From Deinococcus cellulosilyticus NBRC 106333 = KACC 11606 (GTDB taxonomy: Bacteria > Deinococcota > Deinococci > Deinococcales > Deinococcaceae), in the NCBI RefSeq assembly GCF_007990775.1, contig NZ_BJXB01000014.1:107391-171390 (forward strand): a stretch of DNA of 64,000 nucleotides. Reading direction: 5' to 3'. The notes under the pieces were generated by a model that saw nothing but the letters and a program-made list of their open reading frames with translations, was not told the origin of the DNA and did not search any database. Of this stretch, positions 53,758-60,864 are shown piece by piece. Within the stretch, counting starts at the first letter, position 1; every line of letters starts with the position of its first letter. Both the position numbers and the translations under genes were made by a program.

Positions 53758-54597
53758 GTGAAGCTGTTGCATTTGTTTTGGGTGTCGCGCCCGGCCCTGT
53801 GGATCAACACGCTGGGGGTGGCGGTCACCGGATTGTGGCTCGGGGGTCACCTCTACACGCTGGACCTGCGGTTCTGGTGGGTGATGCTCTGGCTGACCCT
53901 GCCTTTCAACCTGCTGATTTACGGCATCAATGACATCTACGATCAGGCGGAAGATGCCCTCAACCCCCGCAAGGGTGGGCTTCAGGGGGCCAGAATCTAC
54001 CCGGAGGATGTGAAGCTGATCCTGTGGGCGGTGGTGTTGCTGAATGTGCCTTTTGTGGTGTATTTCTGCTTCGTCCTGCCCTGGCAGGCCCTGCTGTGGA
54101 TGCTGTTTTACGCCCTGATTTTTGTGGCCTATTCTGCAAGACCCATTCGTTTCAAGGCCAGACCTTATCTGGATGCCATTTCCAACGCAGCTTACGCTTT
54201 TCCAATGGCTTTTGTGCCGCTCTTGATGGGTTCAGAGGTGCCCTGGTGGGCATTGTGCGGGACCATGGCCTGGAGTGTGGGCAAGCAGGCTTTTGATGCC
54301 ATTCAGGACATCCCCCATGACCGGAAGGTGGGCATTGTGAACACCGCCGTGAAACTGGGCGTGGAAGGAACCATGTTCTGGAGTGCAGCGTGGTACACGG
54401 TGGCTTTTCTGTGTTTCGGTCAGTTGAGTCTGCTGGTCGCCCTGGCCGTCATGCTGGTGAATGGTCGCCTGCTCTACAAACTCCACCTGAACCCCACCCC
54501 TGCTCAGGCCCGCAAACTCTATCCCAGCAGCATGCTGAGCCCTCTGTGGATTGGAACGGTGGCCGGAGTGCTGCTGGTGGCCTCCCTGGTGCGCTGA
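53758..54597 (+). CDS. UbiA-family prenyltransferase (carotenoid-associated)
   Basis: 279 residues, eight to nine membrane helices. The two aspartate-rich motifs are visible: NDIYDQAEDALNPRKGG near 60-76 (NDxxDxxxD) and DAIQDIPHD near 180. Membrane UbiA enzymes attach prenyl groups to acceptors; in Deinococcus a member of this family lies next to carotenoid genes, and related bacterial enzymes act as lycopene elongases. It starts with GTG after GGAG. Its stop is one base from the start of the FAD desaturase, so the two form an operon and probably act in the same carotenoid branch. Confidence 0.85.
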   Translation: MKLLHLFWVSRPALWINTLGVAVTGLWLGGHLYTLDLRFWWVMLWLTLPFNLLIYGINDIYDQAEDALNPRKGGLQGARIYPEDVKLILWAVVLLNVPFVVYFCFVLPWQALLWMLFYALIFVAYSARPIRFKARPYLDAISNAAYAFPMAFVPLLMGSEVPWWALCGTMAWSVGKQAFDAIQDIPHDRKVGIVNTAVKLGVEGTMFWSAAWYTVAFLCFGQLSLLVALAVMLVNGRLLYKLHLNPTPAQARKLYPSSMLSPLWIGTVAGVLLVASLVR

Positions 54598-54598
54598 G

Positions 54599-55942
54599 AT
54601 GACAAAAGAGGTGCTTGTCCTGGGAGGAGGGCTGTCCGGCCTGGCTTCTGCCCTTCTTGCTGCTTCCAGAGGCCGCAAAGTCACCCTGTTTGAAGCAGAA
54701 ACCTGTGGCGGCAAGAGTGCCCGCATCCATCTGCAGGGCCAGAGGATCGACACGGGTCCTGCGGTCTGGAGTTTCCCTGGGGTGTGGGACAGGCTTTTTC
54801 AGACTGCTGGTCTGCCAGAGTGGGCTGCATTGCCTTTTGTTCAGCTGGACTCGCTGGGGGTGCATCATGGCAAAGAACCGCTTTCTCTGCCTCCTGTTGA
54901 GCCTCGTGAAGACTGGGACCACTACGAAAAGCGGGCTTCCAGGCTGACCTCCACCATTGAAGCACTGCTCTATACCCCTCCTGATTTGCAGTCAGCAAAG
55001 TTTCGCCAGCTTGGAGCACACCTTTTTTCAGAACTGCGCGGGCAACTGACGGCTCGTGCCTATTTGCGTGCTCTGCAGCTTGAGTCTGACCTTGAAGAGG
55101 CCCTGGCCGTTTACGCACTGAACACAGGGGCATCCCCGGAAGAGGCCAGTGCCCTGCACGCCCTGGTGCCCCATGCCATGCTGCAGGACCTGCGGGTCCC
55201 CGTGGGAGGCATCCATGAGCTTGTGCTGCGCCTCAAGGCGGCCTGTGTGCATCTGGGGGTGCAGATTCTGGAGCACACCCCGGTCACAAAAGTGAAACCA
55301 GACCGCATTGACACCACAGCAGGCTTTTTTTCTGGCACAGTCATCTCCACCCTGGACTTCGAACGCCTGAGGGTCCTGATGGGTGAACAGGTGCAAAAAC
55401 CTGCACGCCTGAGCTGCAGTGGGGTGGTGCTGTACGCGGTGCTGCAGGAAGAACTGGAGCTGCCTTTTCACAGTGTGATCCTTCCAGAAAGCACCCGCGC
55501 ACTGGCCCGGGACCTGCAAAACCTCAGGCAGACGGCCTCTCCGATGGTTTTTGTCAACCATTACCGACCCCACCACATCTATCCAGAGAACAGATTGCCT
55601 GTGCTGTCCATTGGTCTGACCGCAGCTCCAGATGGACAGCGTTTCGATGCCGGGCATCCCTGGCTGCAGGAGCAACTCCACAGGGTGGAGTCTGTTCTTC
55701 AGGTTTCCATTCAGGATAAAATGCAGGATGTTGCTTTGCTGGACCCCTTCCAGCTTTCCAGATGGGGGGCATGGGGAGGGGCGATTTACGGTCGGCTGAA
55801 TTCTGCATGGCGTGCTGGCCCGTTTCATGTGCCGGGACACCGTTACCGGGGCGTCTGGCTTGCCGGAACAAGCGTGCACCCGGGCGGAGGGATTCCAGCC
55901 ACACTGGGCGGGGCCCTGATTCTGCACCAGCGCATGAAATGA
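54599..55942 (+). CDS. CrtI/CrtD-like FAD-dependent carotenoid desaturase
   Basis: 447 residues. The N-terminal FAD motif reads VLVLGGGLSGLASALLAASRGRKVTLFEAE (GxGxxGL), followed by GGKSARIHLQGQRIDTGP, typical of phytoene desaturases, and the C-terminal FAD motif WLAGTSVHPGGGIPATLGGALI. CrtI-type enzymes desaturate phytoene; CrtD-type enzymes act at C-3,4 of acyclic ends as in deinoxanthin synthesis. The shorter length and pairing with UbiA favour CrtD. The first codon follows the UbiA stop by one base; the 16 upstream in-frame codons are rejected. Confidence 0.85.
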   Translation: MTKEVLVLGGGLSGLASALLAASRGRKVTLFEAETCGGKSARIHLQGQRIDTGPAVWSFPGVWDRLFQTAGLPEWAALPFVQLDSLGVHHGKEPLSLPPVEPREDWDHYEKRASRLTSTIEALLYTPPDLQSAKFRQLGAHLFSELRGQLTARAYLRALQLESDLEEALAVYALNTGASPEEASALHALVPHAMLQDLRVPVGGIHELVLRLKAACVHLGVQILEHTPVTKVKPDRIDTTAGFFSGTVISTLDFERLRVLMGEQVQKPARLSCSGVVLYAVLQEELELPFHSVILPESTRALARDLQNLRQTASPMVFVNHYRPHHIYPENRLPVLSIGLTAAPDGQRFDAGHPWLQEQLHRVESVLQVSIQDKMQDVALLDPFQLSRWGAWGGAIYGRLNSAWRAGPFHVPGHRYRGVWLAGTSVHPGGGIPATLGGALILHQRMK

Positions 55943-55961
55943 ACATACAGGAGGATTTTTG

Positions 55962-56639
55962 ATGCATCTTTTTCTGCTTGGAAACACCCCGGCCCTGCCA
56001 AGGGTGGTCCAGGATTTTATGGCACTGGCCGGAAATGAAGCCCGGATTGCTGTGCTGTGTGCAGGGGCGAATTGGCCCAGATACGCTCCCCATTATTTGC
56101 AGACTTTTCTGGAGGCCGGAGCCCAGGAAGTGCGCTTCATCGGTGAGGAAGACGGGGTGCTGAACCTGGAGCAGGCCACAGAGATCCTGCAGTCTGCCAC
56201 CGGGATTCTGGTTGCAGGGGGCGACACCTACCTGTACCAGCAGCATTATGTGGTCTCAAACCTCGCTGACCTGATCCGTGAGAAAGTTCGCTCTGGTGTG
56301 CCCTACATCGGGATTTCCGCTGGAGCCATCCTCAGTTGCCTGACCTGCCTGATTCCCGAAGAGGACCGCTCAGGCCCTGAACAGCCCCGTTACCTGCCAG
56401 GTTTCGGATTTCTCACCACCCTGGTTTTCCCCCATTTCAGCGAGTGGGAAGGGCAGGCTGAACTGCAGGCCGCCGCCCAGGAACTGTACGTGCAGGAAGC
56501 ATGGGGCCTCGATGAGAACGCCGCTGCCTGCTTCCAGGACGGGGAACTGGTCCACACTTACGGTGAAGGGGTCTGGAAGGTCGGACCTGAAGGGGAGCCC
56601 GAACTGCTGAAAGTTGAAGCCCCCATCCTGCTGGGGTAG
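55962..56639 (+). CDS. Peptidase S51 family protein (PepE/cyanophycinase-like)
   Basis: 225 residues. The nucleophile elbow GISAGAILS near 117 and GGDTYLYQQHYV near 88 match the S51 family, a class I glutamine-amidotransferase-like fold with a Ser nucleophile. Members are dipeptidase E (Asp-X) or cyanophycinase. No signal peptide, so cytosolic. AGGAGG lies seven bases before the ATG, which I prefer to the TTG three bases earlier. It follows the desaturase by 19 bases and may be in its message. The stop TAG overlaps the end of mobile element copy 3. Confidence 0.85.
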   Translation: MHLFLLGNTPALPRVVQDFMALAGNEARIAVLCAGANWPRYAPHYLQTFLEAGAQEVRFIGEEDGVLNLEQATEILQSATGILVAGGDTYLYQQHYVVSNLADLIREKVRSGVPYIGISAGAILSCLTCLIPEEDRSGPEQPRYLPGFGFLTTLVFPHFSEWEGQAELQAAAQELYVQEAWGLDENAAACFQDGELVHTYGEGVWKVGPEGEPELLKVEAPILLG

Positions 56640-56850
56640 GGTCAGGGACAGTGAAAAGTCGCTGATGGGTCGTTGTCCCTGCAGCAAGCCGTCAGCCATC
56701 AGCTTTCAGCGGTCAGCACAAAAACACATGTACGCTTTTACTTCAGCCAGACATCACAGACGCTTTTCCAGCTCAGGATCAACTTTTTATGGCCTGTTGC
56801 AAAAGCATGGGGATTTCTTTTGCTGAAAGCTGATGGCTGACCGCTGAAAG
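56638..56850 (-). mobile_element. Non-autonomous inverted-repeat element, copy 3, one end missing
   Basis: Inverse orientation to copies 1 and 2. The outer end begins AGGGTCAGG at 56638, with GTGAAAAGTC, GCTGATGGGTCG and heptad arrays inside (NNTCAGC units from about 56690; GCTGAAA, GCTGATG, GCTGACC, GCTGAAA from 56822). The other terminal repeat is absent, and recO begins at once. It lies between the convergent S51 peptidase and recO genes. Confidence 0.75.
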
Positions 56851-56852
56851 AT

Positions 56853-57542
56853 CTACTGCACCGAGCGCAGCACATCAAAAGACTTCAGCACTCCGGCGTG
56901 GATCACAATGAATTTTTCGAGGGCCATCCAGATGTCCTTGCGGTCGGTGAGGGGATGCTCCATCAGGTCCCGCACACTGCGCTGATGGACCGAGGTCATG
57001 AAAGCTGCACTGTCTGGAGAGAGGCGCAGACCTCCGGTTTTGCGGGTGATCACGCCCCGATCTGCATCAAAGAATGGTCCATCTGCATCTTCGGTGCGGT
57101 GGGCCATGCCCAGACTGCCCAGCAGTTTGAACCCCATCACCAGCGAAACCCATTCAGGATCAGGGTGGGAATTCAGGCCGCGCAGGGCTCCGGCCAGCAG
57201 GTCATAGGTCTGGGGGATGTCCATTTCCCCTTCCACCACATGGTCCACCAGTTCACACAGAAAACTGGCCAGGGGGTAGACTTCGGGTTTCACCAGTTGC
57301 GAGAGGGCCCCTTCCAGTTTCACCTGGGTGAGCAGGCCGAGGTCTTCCTGTTGCCTGTTGTACATCTGCACGGTGACGTGCTGAAAGAGGTTCAGTTTGA
57401 GGGTGCTGGGGGAGGGGGCGGCCTTGCGGCTCACACCCTTGAATTTGCCTCTGGGCGTGAGCAGCGAGACAATCATGTCCCCGCTCGGGGTGGTGGTGCG
57501 CCGCAGAATGATCCCCGAGATGTTCTTGTAGCGTTCACGCAT
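56853..57542 (-). CDS. recO: DNA repair protein RecO without the zinc-finger cysteines
   Basis: 229 residues from MRERYKNISGIILRRTTTPS, which aligns with the start of D. radiodurans RecO as I remember it; the 15 extra codons from TTG 57587 are rejected. N-terminal OB fold (GDMIVSLLTPRGKFKGVSRK), then the helical domain. RecO anneals single strands and loads RecA with RecR. The four-Cys zinc site of the family is replaced by HRTEDADGPFFDADRGVITR, so the finger is lost here. Convergent with the S51 gene across mobile element copy 3. Confidence 0.9.
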   Translation of the reverse strand: MRERYKNISGIILRRTTTPSGDMIVSLLTPRGKFKGVSRKAAPSPSTLKLNLFQHVTVQMYNRQQEDLGLLTQVKLEGALSQLVKPEVYPLASFLCELVDHVVEGEMDIPQTYDLLAGALRGLNSHPDPEWVSLVMGFKLLGSLGMAHRTEDADGPFFDADRGVITRKTGGLRLSPDSAAFMTSVHQRSVRDLMEHPLTDRKDIWMALEKFIVIHAGVLKSFDVLRSVQ

Positions 57543-57657
57543 GGGTCTGTCAGGTGTCCTCTCCGGGAGCAGAAACCAAAACTCCAACGTCTATTTTACC
57601 CTGTTCTGAAGCCAGAAATACCTCATTTTCTCACTTATTTTGACCGGGTGCATTCTC

Positions 57658-57663
57658 TATAAT
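57658..57663 (+). promoter_or_regulatory. -10 box TATAAT of the zinc-finger protein gene
   Basis: Consensus TATAAT, with six bases between it and the GTG start. Its best -35 candidate, TTGACC (57640-57645), is only 12 bases away, so it may use an extended or -35-independent promoter. Confidence 0.6.
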
Positions 57664-57669
57664 TGAAGG

Positions 57670-58038
57670 GTGCCAGACCACACCGAGCGAGATTTGTTGT
57701 TTGAACTCTTCCCGGACACAGCCCGCAAACTGTACCCGGAGGAGGGCCCCTCGGCCCCGACCCTCGGCCTGTACGCTGTAGATGGCGGGAAACTGGCCGT
57801 GGTCTACGGAGACCGCCTGCTGGAACTCGAACCCCTGGAAAAACACGCCAAACACGCAGTGATGTGTGACCTGTGCAACACCACCCTGAGCCGTCTGGAT
57901 GCTGTGTTCTACCGGGCCCGCCTCAGTGACGGCCTGTTCCAGTACGTCAGCCTGTGTGAGCGCACCTCGGCCTGTCTGAACCGCACCACCAGGGCCAAAT
58001 TGCAGCATCTGATTGAGCGTCTGGGCCTCATCGAATAG
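57670..58038 (+). CDS. FBP/FusB C-terminal-like treble-clef zinc protein
   Basis: 122 residues starting with GTG. The C-terminal half has CDLCNTTLSRLDAVFYRAR ... YVSLCERTSACLNRTTR: two pairs of Cys with the spacing CxxC...CxxxxxC and a terminal Arg/Lys helix, like the treble-clef zinc finger of the FBP family that binds elongation factor G. The N-terminal half (LLFELFPDTARKLYPEEGPS) is not familiar. FBP members rescue EF-G stalled on the ribosome by fusidic acid; here only the finger is likely related, so ribosome or translation association is a hypothesis. Confidence 0.6.
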   Translation: MPDHTERDLLFELFPDTARKLYPEEGPSAPTLGLYAVDGGKLAVVYGDRLLELEPLEKHAKHAVMCDLCNTTLSRLDAVFYRARLSDGLFQYVSLCERTSACLNRTTRAKLQHLIERLGLIE

Positions 58039-58146
58039 TCCTCTCCTTCCTGTGGCACAGCCAGCAGCGAAGCCCTCAAAGCGGGTGAAGGTCTGAAAAC
58101 GATCCTTCGCCCGCACGAATTTTCACCCGCACCAGACAAATGTGTA

Positions 58147-58175
58147 TTGTGTATTTGCAAAAACTGTGGCACAAT
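58147..58175 (+). promoter_or_regulatory. Promoter of the gfh1 gene
   Basis: TTGTGT (58147-58152), a 17-base spacer, and CACAAT (58170-58175) preceded by TGTGG. The leader before the GTG start is about 32 bases and includes a GGAGG ribosome-binding site, in contrast to the many leaderless genes here. Confidence 0.7.
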
Positions 58176-58213
58176 GTCGGGCATCAATCTGAACCCCACT
58201 CTCGGAGGTAACG

Positions 58214-58693
58214 GTGAGCCGCGAAGTAAAACTCACTCAGGAAGGTTTTGAGCGCCTGAAAAGGACGCTGGAACAAGAACAAGAGCGCCTCGCAGAAGCC
58301 ACTCGCATTCTCAGCGAGCAGATGGAAGCCGCCGATGACCTGGAAGACAATGGTCTCGAAGAGGCCAAACGCGAAAAACTGAACATTGAAACCCGCATTG
58401 AAGAACTTGAGGACATGCTCCTTCGGGCCAAGATCATTTCTCCTGCGGATCTCAAGGAAGAAAGCGTCAACCTCGGAGCCTACGTCACCCTCGAAGACGA
58501 AAAGACCGGCAAGCAGCTCAAAGTGCAACTGGTCAGTGCCTCCGAAGCCAAAGTGCTCGGTCGGGCCATCGTCTCCGAAGACAGCCCGGTCGGCACCCAG
58601 CTGCTTGGACGCAGAACCGGCGATTCCTTTGTCGTGAACCTCGACGAAGGCAAACGCCAGCTGAAGTACAAGGTGCTCGGGATCGAGTACTGA
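58214..58693 (+). CDS. gfh1: Gfh1-type Gre-family RNA polymerase secondary-channel factor
   Basis: 159 residues starting with GTG, GGAGG five bases before. N-terminal coiled coil (about 5-75) and C-terminal FKBP-like domain (about 80-158, GAYVTLEDEKTGKQLKVQ). The coiled-coil tip reads MEAADDLEDNGLEEAKREKL, with several acidic residues as in Thermus Gfh1 (ESSDDYDDSG), whereas GreA has GDLRENAEY there. Gfh1 enters the secondary channel of RNA polymerase and inhibits or prolongs pausing instead of stimulating RNA cleavage. Hence Gfh1-like rather than GreA; a biochemical test would decide. Confidence 0.75.
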   Translation: MSREVKLTQEGFERLKRTLEQEQERLAEATRILSEQMEAADDLEDNGLEEAKREKLNIETRIEELEDMLLRAKIISPADLKEESVNLGAYVTLEDEKTGKQLKVQLVSASEAKVLGRAIVSEDSPVGTQLLGRRTGDSFVVNLDEGKRQLKYKVLGIEY

Positions 58694-58708
58694 ATTTCAT
58701 CTGTTTGA

Positions 58709-58737
58709 AATCCCTCTCCAGCTGGAGAGGGATTTTT
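58709..58737 (+). terminator. Intrinsic terminator of gfh1
   Basis: Stem AATCCCTCTCC / GGAGAGGGATT, loop AGCT, then five T; 16 bases past the stop. Confidence 0.93.
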
Positions 58738-58766
58738 CATGTTGAGTGCCCACAAAGGGGCTGGCG

Positions 58767-59189
58767 TCAGGAAGCCTGCCCCTGGACGTAAGCAAAATAG
58801 GCCTTCACATTGGGCATGAAAGCCAGGGCAATGGCTGACAGACCATAAGCGGTGGCCATCCCGTAAGCCATGAAAATGACGCCCTTCAGCGCCCCTGGGT
58901 TTTGCAGGGTTTCAGAGACCCTGGCACTCAATTCCGTCAGGTGCATGCCTCCATTGAAGGTGGTGATGGCTGCAAACACCAGCAGGACCACCATGATCCA
59001 TCGGGCCACAGCACTCCCGCGATAAACACTCCAGGCCAGCCAGAAGGTGAGTCCCACCCGAATCAACTGGGGAAGCCCAAAATTTCCCTGCAGCAGACTG
59101 GAAATGATCGTGAGCACATGGATCAAAAGAATCAGGCCAAGAATCACAGTTACAGTTCGGTGTCCACTCAAAATCATTTCTCTGGTCAT
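58767..59189 (-). CDS. Four-helix membrane protein, unknown function
   Basis: 140 residues with four hydrophobic segments (about 12-33, 42-58, 63-82, 106-128) and small loops. No domain recognised; the general look is of DoxX- or DUF-type small membrane proteins. AGGAGAT four bases before the ATG supports translation. It is convergent with gfh1 and sits alone. Function unknown. Confidence 0.65.
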   Translation of the reverse strand: MTREMILSGHRTVTVILGLILLIHVLTIISSLLQGNFGLPQLIRVGLTFWLAWSVYRGSAVARWIMVVLLVFAAITTFNGGMHLTELSARVSETLQNPGALKGVIFMAYGMATAYGLSAIALAFMPNVKAYFAYVQGQAS

Positions 59190-59290
59190 ACATATCTCCT
59201 GATTTCCATCATAGAGAAAGCCATGATGTCAGATCAGAGGATTTTGGCCTATTGAAATTGTCGCGATTGCATGAATGTCAGAGCATCAGA

Positions 59291-59923
59291 TCATTCATGT
59301 TGCACAATCACCACGCCCAGCCCCTGTTCAATCCAGATGTTGACCTGATCTCCCACCGCCACATTGCTCATGGTCCAGCCTGAGCCGCGTTCCACATTCG
59401 CGTCAAAAAGTTCCCAGCGCACCCCCCGGATGTTCAGGTGGTGGAGGGGCAGGATGGACAGCACACTGAGGGTCTGCTCCAGGACAGTGCTGAGGATCAA
59501 AGGCTGGTGTGGGTGCAGGGGATGGACACTCTCTGTTCCACTGTGCAGCATGAGCTGGATCTGGGGAAAGCGGGTGGCGAGCAGGATGGCAGCCAGCGTG
59601 TGGTCTGTCCTGCCTCCCAGTGCGCCCCAGACAATGACGGTTTTTGCACCTCGCTCCAGGGCGTACTCCAGGGCAATTTCTGAATCCAGCAGGTCTTTGT
59701 CTGCGGGGTAGGGGATGCGCTCCAGATCGGGGTACCTGTGCAGGGCTTCTTCCGGTGTGGAATCAAAATCGCCCATCCATACGTCGGGTTTCACTCCCAG
59801 GGTTTCAACATGCTGGATGCCTCCATCGGCAACCACCACCAGGTCCGGGGGGGAGGTTTCAAGGATGTGCTGCATGTGCGCTGTGGGGTGCAGTTCGCCG
59901 TTGATCAGCACGTAGCAGATCAT
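59291..59923 (-). CDS. thiN: Thiamine diphosphokinase (thiamine pyrophosphokinase)
   Basis: 210 residues. VVVADGGIQHVETLGVKPDVWMGDFDS is the TPK signature, with DKDLLDSEIALEYAL and GALGGRTDHTLAAI for ATP and thiamine binding; the C-terminal beta domain (SGWTMSNVAVGD) binds thiamine. It converts thiamine and ATP to thiamine diphosphate and AMP. It is the last gene of the thiB-thiP-thiQ-thiN operon, overlapping the ATPase gene by four bases, so imported thiamine is activated by an enzyme made from the same riboswitch-controlled message. Confidence 0.95.
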   Translation of the reverse strand: MICYVLINGELHPTAHMQHILETSPPDLVVVADGGIQHVETLGVKPDVWMGDFDSTPEEALHRYPDLERIPYPADKDLLDSEIALEYALERGAKTVIVWGALGGRTDHTLAAILLATRFPQIQLMLHSGTESVHPLHPHQPLILSTVLEQTLSVLSILPLHHLNIRGVRWELFDANVERGSGWTMSNVAVGDQVNIWIEQGLGVVIVQHE

Positions 59924-60864
59924 GGCCGGAACCTCTGCACCAGTTGCCGGTCAATTCTCAGGGGCAGGCTTGAGCCCGCTCTGATCTGCCAGTCAAAGGC
60001 CTCACGCTCACTGAAATGGATGGTGTACTGGGTGTTTTGCAGGTCCACCTGGGCCGCAATTTCACGGCCCAGACGCTCGATGGAGAGCACCCTGGCTGCT
60101 TTTTCGGTGGCATCGAGCTTGAAAGCGTACTGGGGAATGAAAAAATCATCGAACACGTTGTCATGGCCCAGAAAGTTCGCCACCCACCTGCTTTCAGGAT
60201 GGTGGTACAGGTCGCTGGGGGTGCCCACCTGCTCGATTTTTCCTTCCCGCATCACGATCACCCGGGAAGCCAGTTTGAACGCCTCCTGCTGGTCGTGGGT
60301 GACCAGAATGGTGCTGCTGCGGGTTTCCCTGAGGGTGGCGAGGAGTTCGTTCTGCACCTCCTCCCGCAGTTGCTGGTCCAGGTTCGAAAAAGGTTCATCA
60401 AGGAGCAGGAGCCTGGGGTTCACGGCGAGGGCTCTGGCAACCGCCACACGCTGCTGTTGCCCTCCAGAAAGTTCAGTGACTCTGCGGCGCTCCAGGCCCT
60501 GCAGATTGACTTTTTCCAGCCAATCCAGGGCCACCTGCCCGGCCTGTTTCCTGGGTGTTTTGCGCTCAATCAGGCCGAACATCACGTTGGCAAGCACATT
60601 CAGGTGCGGAAACAGGGCGTAGTCCTGAAACACCAGCGAAAACAGTCTCTTTTCTGGAGGCAGGTGGGTGATCTCCTGATCGTCCCACAGAACATCCCCC
60701 TGATCTGGGTGCTCCAGCCCTGCCAGCACACGCAGCAAGGTGGACTTTCCGCAGCCAGAAGGACCCAGGATGGCCAGGGTCTCTCCGTCCTGCATGTTGA
60801 AACTGACCTTTGAGAGGGCCAGCGTCTGACCATATTGTTTAGAAACTGTTCTGACCTGCAGCAT
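59920..60864 (-). CDS. thiQ: Thiamine ABC transporter ATP-binding protein (ThiQ-like)
   Basis: 314 residues. Walker A GPSGCGKST, signature LSGGQQQRVA, Walker B LLLLDEPFSNLD, H-loop VTHD. The last about 80 residues are an extra TOBE-like regulatory domain, longer than E. coli ThiQ and nearer to iron/spermidine ATPases; gene context assigns it to thiamine. GAGG precedes the ATG at 60864, which overlaps the permease stop by 26 bases. The TTG three codons upstream is less likely. Confidence 0.88.
   Translation of the reverse strand: MLQVRTVSKQYGQTLALSKVSFNMQDGETLAILGPSGCGKSTLLRVLAGLEHPDQGDVLWDDQEITHLPPEKRLFSLVFQDYALFPHLNVLANVMFGLIERKTPRKQAGQVALDWLEKVNLQGLERRRVTELSGGQQQRVAVARALAVNPRLLLLDEPFSNLDQQLREEVQNELLATLRETRSSTILVTHDQQEAFKLASRVIVMREGKIEQVGTPSDLYHHPESRWVANFLGHDNVFDDFFIPQYAFKLDATEKAARVLSIERLGREIAAQVDLQNTQYTIHFSEREAFDWQIRAGSSLPLRIDRQLVQRFRP

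Noticed and set aside
58214..58693. Calling this gene greA
   Set aside because: The coiled-coil tip lacks GDLRENAEY and carries the extra acidic residues of Gfh1.
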